Source: Parashewanella sp965200795
Lineage (GTDB): Bacteria > Pseudomonadota > Gammaproteobacteria > Enterobacterales > Shewanellaceae
Reading direction: 5' to 3'
Assembly: GCA_965200795.1 (NCBI GenBank)
Contig: CBDAVB010000013.1
Coordinates: 372,001-436,000, forward strand
DNA: 64,000 nucleotides
Shown: in pieces, positions 60,703 to 64,000 of the stretch
Position numbering within the stretch: position 1 is the first letter of the stretch
Layout of the letters: each line of letters opens with the position of its first letter
Notes under the pieces: generated by a model
What the model was told of the DNA's origin: nothing
The model's input: only the letters and a program-made list of their open reading frames with translations
The model's database searches: none
Program-made: the position numbers and the translations under genes

Positions 60703-62390
60703 ATGGATAAAATCATTTACCCATATGTTAGATTTAGTAGTGAGCAACAATCTGGTGGTAGTTCTTACAAACGGCAAATGGATGACATATTAAAATATGC
60801 AAAAGAGAACGGCTATACAGTCAATAACACCCTTGAATTAAAGGATTTAGGGGTATCAGCATACACTGCAAAGCATATAGAAAAAGGTTCATTAGGGGAC
60901 TTTTTAGACGCTTTAGATGCGGGAGTCATAGAAGCCGATGGATCTGCTTACCTATGTATTGAACAAATAGACCGCCTTTCACGGCAGAGCATTGATGAAG
61001 CTTACCAAGTGTTTAGAAAAATCCTTAAGGCTAATGTGAATGTTATTACTTTAATGGATAAAAAGACTTATACAAAAGACAGTCTTAATGACTTAATGAC
61101 GATTATGTATTCGTCAATGTTAATGGCACAAGCTAACGAAGAAAGTGCTAAAAAGTCAGAACGTATCTTGAAAAGTTTTGATAAGAAGATTGATCAATTA
61201 AACAATGACGAACCTATACAATATGTGGGTATTTTTCCTGGTTGGATAGATAATATAGGAACAAAACAAAAAAGAGATTTTGTCGTTAATGATAAAGCCA
61301 AAATTGTTCAAAATGTCTTTAAAATGTATATTGAAGGAACTTCAATGGGTGACATTGCGAGAATATTCAATGAAAAGAGTATTGAACAAGTAGCAAAGAG
61401 GCGACATAAGAACTTTACCAATTCTTGGAGCTCTGCAAAAATTAATCACCTCCTCAAAAATCGATGTGTCCTCGGAGATCTTTACATTAAAAAGACAGGT
61501 GAAACATATAAAAACTACTATCCACAAATTATTTCAATTGACGATTGGGATGTTGTTCAGTCAATGACCGCAACAAAAAAACCACTAAAACTTCTGGTAG
61601 AAAGTCAATAAATATATTTACTGGTAAAATATTCTGTTCTGGTTGTGGGCAAAAATACTATTTCGAAACTGATGATAAAATCACGAAAAAAGGGCGAACC
61701 CTATACTATACGTTAAAATGCCAAGGGCGGCGTGTTTTAGGTTGTAAAAGCAAGTCTATAAAGTATGATGATTTCCTTTCTTCCACTCCAAATATGTTTG
61801 GAATGATAACTAAAACAAAGAAAGATAATAGTGAAGAAATAAAAAAAATAAAACAAAAAATCAGTGAGATATCTTCTGAAACAAAGGAAGTTGAGAAAAA
61901 TATCAATACTTTAGAGAGTATGAATGAAAATGGTAGTTTAGATTATGAAACATACCTAAAAGAGAGTTCAAAGCAACGTAAAAAAATCAGAGTGAACGAT
62001 ACAAGGATAGCAGACTTCAAAGCTAATATAGCAAGACTTTCAAGTGATAATAAATTAGCTTATTTTGACAAAACAGATCCTGTATCAATAATAAAAGGTA
62101 AAAGATTTGTTAACGAGAACTTTGCAGGTTTTGTTATTTCAAGTGATTCAAAAGCCTGTACTGCTTTATATTCAAATGGACAAGTTATTCATTTTGTTCT
62201 TAAGAATAGCAAGATTGAAAAGAAAGAAAACGTAAAGCCTGTCGATGGGCTTGGGGAGTTCTTTGGGCTAAAACAAGAAATACTTGATGCCTATCGAAGT
62301 GGTAAAATGGACGGAAGATTTATAGAAATATTAAGAGCTACTAATTTTTGGGGTGTTGATACTCCAGAAAAAGATTATTCATTAGAATAA
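60703..62390 (+). CDS. Large serine recombinase (with -1 frameshift site)
   Basis: The N-terminal catalytic domain has YPYVRFSSEQQSGGSSYKRQ (Ser12 the likely nucleophile) and CIEQIDRLSRQSIDEAYQ. A recombinase domain follows (GIFPGWID...NVFKMYIEGTSMGDIARIF). After the frame change come a zinc ribbon (IFCSGCGQKYYFET, with LKCQGRRVLGCKS) and a long coiled coil. The zero frame ends at 61611, but at 61575-61581 it reads A AAA AAA. A -1 shift there continues as TTKTSGRKSINIFTGKIFCS to 62390, giving about 560 residues, a usual length. AGGAG precedes ATG 60703. Either programmed shifting or an indel could explain it. It would integrate and excise the element. Confidence 0.85.
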
Positions 62391-62394
62391 TCTA

Positions 62395-62440
62395 AAAGGA
62401 ATAGATTAAAGATCTACCTCTTTAATCTATTCCTTTTTTT
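62395..62440. terminator. Bidirectional terminator between recombinase and mob
   Basis: AAAGGAATAGATTAAAGA pairs perfectly over 18 bp with its complement at 62419-62436, around a 6-base loop. It is followed by T on the right, with A before it on the left, so it can stop both convergent genes. The mob stop codon is in the loop. Confidence 0.93.
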
Positions 62441-63301
62441 ATCTTTATTATTTTTGATCTCATCAGGGAAATTATTTGGATTTAATTCTGGAAAAAGGTG
62501 TTGGTATTCATACTCCTGTTCAGGTTCTTTTTCTGGCTTAATTGGATTAGAAAGTTCCTTAACCTTATCTTTTAACTGTTCAATAAATTGTTTCAACTTA
62601 GATATTTCATTGTTTTGTGACTTTATTGATTTTTCTAATTTTTTCAATTTATTACCCATAAAGAATATTTTATCTTCTTTTTCTTCAAGTTCATTTTCTA
62701 ATTTAAAAATATTATCTTTTAGCTCTTCATTATCTTCGATTTCTTTATTAACCATAGAATAATAATCTTTTAGCTTTGTATGCTCCGCCTTTGAACCTTG
62801 ATTATATTTTAGTTTAGGTTCAACTTTTTTCATTTGGTTTAAGTAAGACTTTTGATAATCGGCCAGTGTGCTTTTATTAAAAAGCTCACGAGCTGATAAT
62901 CTCCCATCGTCAGTCATTGGAATAATATGAGCGTGTATATGTGGCGTTTTTTCGTCAAGGTGCAACACAGCAGATACAAGATTATCACCAAACTCGCTTA
63001 TTAGCCATTTACGGGCACTTATTGCGAAATCTTTTGTGTTGGTATTACTTTGGAAAAAATCAGGCGAGAGGCTTAATATGGCCTCAATACAAAGCACTGC
63101 ATTTTTTCTTGGGGTTATATTATTTTTTTCAAACTTGCATTTTACGTCCCTAACGACATTACCTGAACCAAGTAATTTTTTATTACTTATTTTTGGATTA
63201 GCATTCGGTGTTTCTAAATATCTATATACGTGAGCATTTGATAAGTTTAAATTATTATAATCTTTTATTTTTTCAAATCTTAATGTTGTTTTTAATTCCA
63301 T
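62414..63301 (-). CDS. MobV-family relaxase (Mob/Pre)
   Basis: The 295-residue protein nicks and transfers one DNA strand during mobilization by a helper conjugation system. The relaxase domain has the N-terminal ETPNANPKIS region and the metal motif LHLDEKTPHIHAHIIPM (HxDExxPHxH type), followed by DGRLSARELFN. A long charged coiled coil occupies residues about 175-250, and the C-terminus is basic. It is shorter than many MobV enzymes (about 400 residues) but has the essential motifs. The oriT-like repeat lies just upstream. Confidence 0.9.
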   Translation of the reverse strand: MELKTTLRFEKIKDYNNLNLSNAHVYRYLETPNANPKISNKKLLGSGNVVRDVKCKFEKNNITPRKNAVLCIEAILSLSPDFFQSNTNTKDFAISARKWLISEFGDNLVSAVLHLDEKTPHIHAHIIPMTDDGRLSARELFNKSTLADYQKSYLNQMKKVEPKLKYNQGSKAEHTKLKDYYSMVNKEIEDNEELKDNIFKLENELEEKEDKIFFMGNKLKKLEKSIKSQNNEISKLKQFIEQLKDKVKELSNPIKPEKEPEQEYEYQHLFPELNPNNFPDEIKNNKDKKRNRLKR

Positions 63302-63373
63302 TTAAAATCTCCATATTATTTTCAGAATAAACAATCTTTGATTGTTTCTACCCGTAGGGCGAACACAAGCGAA

Positions 63374-63396
63374 GTTTGTATAGTGAGTATACAAAC
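63374..63396 (-). other. Candidate oriT
   Basis: GTTTGTATA and TATACAAAC are perfect 9-bp arms around GTGAG. The core TATAGTG-AG-TATAC closely resembles nick regions of MobV plasmids such as pMV158 (TAGTGTG followed by TTATAC). It lies 73 bp upstream of the mob start, the usual place. An outer pair CGAACA / TGTTCG extends the structure. The nick would fall near 63383-63388. Confidence 0.7.
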
Positions 63397-63493
63397 GTGT
63401 TTGTTCGTATATACATTAAATATATGAGCATATATTATAATATTGTCAAACATTGGGACTTTTACAATAATAATTAGATAGATATCCGTAACC

Positions 63494-63565
63494 GTTCCAA
63501 CATCATTCCATAACTGTTCCAATCACATCACACAATAGTTCCAAGTTCATTCCGCAGTCGTTCCA
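63494..63565 (+). repeat. Iteron-like array, RTTCCA every 11 bp
   Basis: RTTCC(A/G) hexamers start at 63494, 63505, 63516, 63538, 63549 and 63560, that is at exact 11-bp steps. The one missing position, 63527, reads ATCACA, a degenerate unit. The array thus has seven phased sites, one per helical turn. An extra GTTCCA lies at 63788. It is likely bound by a replication or regulatory protein. Confidence 0.75.
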
Positions 63566-63806
63566 AAATAAAAAGCAACACATTGGGTTATTACTTTAAA
63601 TATCAGATTATTTTGTCATTGATAAAACACCCTAATATATCTTTAAGTATTTTATTTATTATTATTTTTAAAATACTAAAAGCCAATTGCGCTATGCGCC
63701 TTTCTGAGAATCCGCACGTAGTGCGAATAAATAATTTTAATTACCTATTTACATTTAATAAATATATGATAATTGTATTACACAACCGTTCCAAAAAGAG
63801 GATATT

Positions 63807-64000
63807 ATGACTAAATATAATGAACTACCACAATTGCCAAAAATTGAAAAGAATAAGTTAATAATTTTATTAAATCAAAATGCAGTTAGAGATACTAACT
63901 TCATAAGGTCATTTGAAAAACCAAGAGATTTTTATCTATTTTCTATATTGCTTCATAACGAAATAATTAGAACAAAAGAAAATAGAACAATTGAAATAAG
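63807..64000 (+). CDS. Unknown protein, start only (possible replication initiator)
   Basis: From ATG 63807, with AGAGGAT 4 bp upstream, the frame is open to the window edge: MTKYNELPQLPKIEKNKLII, then about 44 more residues. It is Lys/Asn/Ile-rich, as is the whole element. No motif is complete enough to name a family. Its place directly after the repeat array would suit a Rep protein, but that is only position-based. Confidence 0.5.
   Translation, partial: MTKYNELPQLPKIEKNKLIILLNQNAVRDTNFIRSFEKPRDFYLFSILLHNEIIRTKENRTIEI

Larger units (their letters stand above)
63302..63806. other. Non-coding control region of the mobile element
   Basis: No gene is supported. It contains the oriT-like repeat (63374), the phased RTTCCA array (63494), short palindromes such as CGCAC-GTA-GTGCG near 63712, and a further GTTCCA at 63788 just before the next gene. 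Confidence 0.7.
60640..64000 (+). mobile_element. Integrative mobilizable element, left part
   Basis: GC content falls sharply near 60640. The region carries a large serine recombinase at its edge, a MobV relaxase, an oriT-like repeat and a phased repeat array, which together indicate an integrated mobilizable element or plasmid. The left boundary is approximate, between 60617 and 60700; the right end is outside the window. Confidence 0.8.

Noticed and set aside
63494..63565. Short direct repeats as a possible CRISPR
   Set aside because: The conserved part is only 6 bp on an 11-bp period, far too short for CRISPR repeats; it fits a protein-binding array.

Overview
The window looks like part of a chromosome from a gammaproteobacterium of the Alteromonadales, most likely Shewanellaceae-like. 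This rests on gene order and protein resemblance recalled from memory (fklB-dapB-carAB, rsfS-rlmH-mrdA-rodA-mltB-rlpA-dacA, cydABX, radA, an Oar-type TonB-dependent receptor, a PilZ protein), not on a search. The many insertion sequences, broken genes and ankyrin or repeat proteins with eukaryote-like short motifs suggest a host-associated lineage, perhaps Parashewanella-like. The genus is a guess.

Layout. 1-562: start of a PilZ-domain gene on the minus strand. 563-16380: an accessory block lying between the PilZ gene and radA. It holds two paralogous ankyrin-type genes with matching promoters, three copies or relatives of IS5 and IS630 elements, an IS66 element inserted with an 8-bp duplication, an IS256 element splitting an ABC permease pseudogene, a toxin-antitoxin pair, an integrase relic and an IS200/IS605-type end. 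16381-30545: core genes radA, dapE, cydABX, an outer-membrane receptor, a two-domain ornithine-lipid synthase (OlsF-like), an LpxH-like phosphoesterase, a DCC protein, fklB and dapB.

30546-38712: a second accessory block, inserted between dapB and carA, which are normally neighbours. It carries a hairpin-rich MITE, truncated IS5 and IS630-type elements, an IS30, a protein with seven tyrosine-containing Pro/Ser repeats, a cysteine-rich secreted protein and a tandem pair of small membrane proteins with PPxY motifs. 38713-54342: carAB, ahpCF with a likely OxyR site, tRNA-Trp, a glutaredoxin, a lipoprotein, and the elongasome/peptidoglycan operon. 54343-60500: a large curlin-repeat protein, a metallo-beta-lactamase-fold lipoprotein, a third ankyrin-type protein and an alpha/beta hydrolase.

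60640-64000: the AT-rich left end of a mobilizable integrative element. It has a large serine recombinase read through a -1 slippery site, a MobV relaxase, an oriT-like inverted repeat, an 11-bp phased repeat array and the start of an unknown gene.

The most interesting material is the group of putative host-directed proteins in the two accessory blocks and at 57885. The ankyrin genes share an operator-like palindrome at fixed spacing, the repeat protein shows YEDI and YIEM tyrosine motifs resembling SH2 ligands, and the small membrane proteins carry PPxY motifs resembling WW-domain ligands. These functional readings are inference; the motifs and promoter sharing are visible in the sequence.
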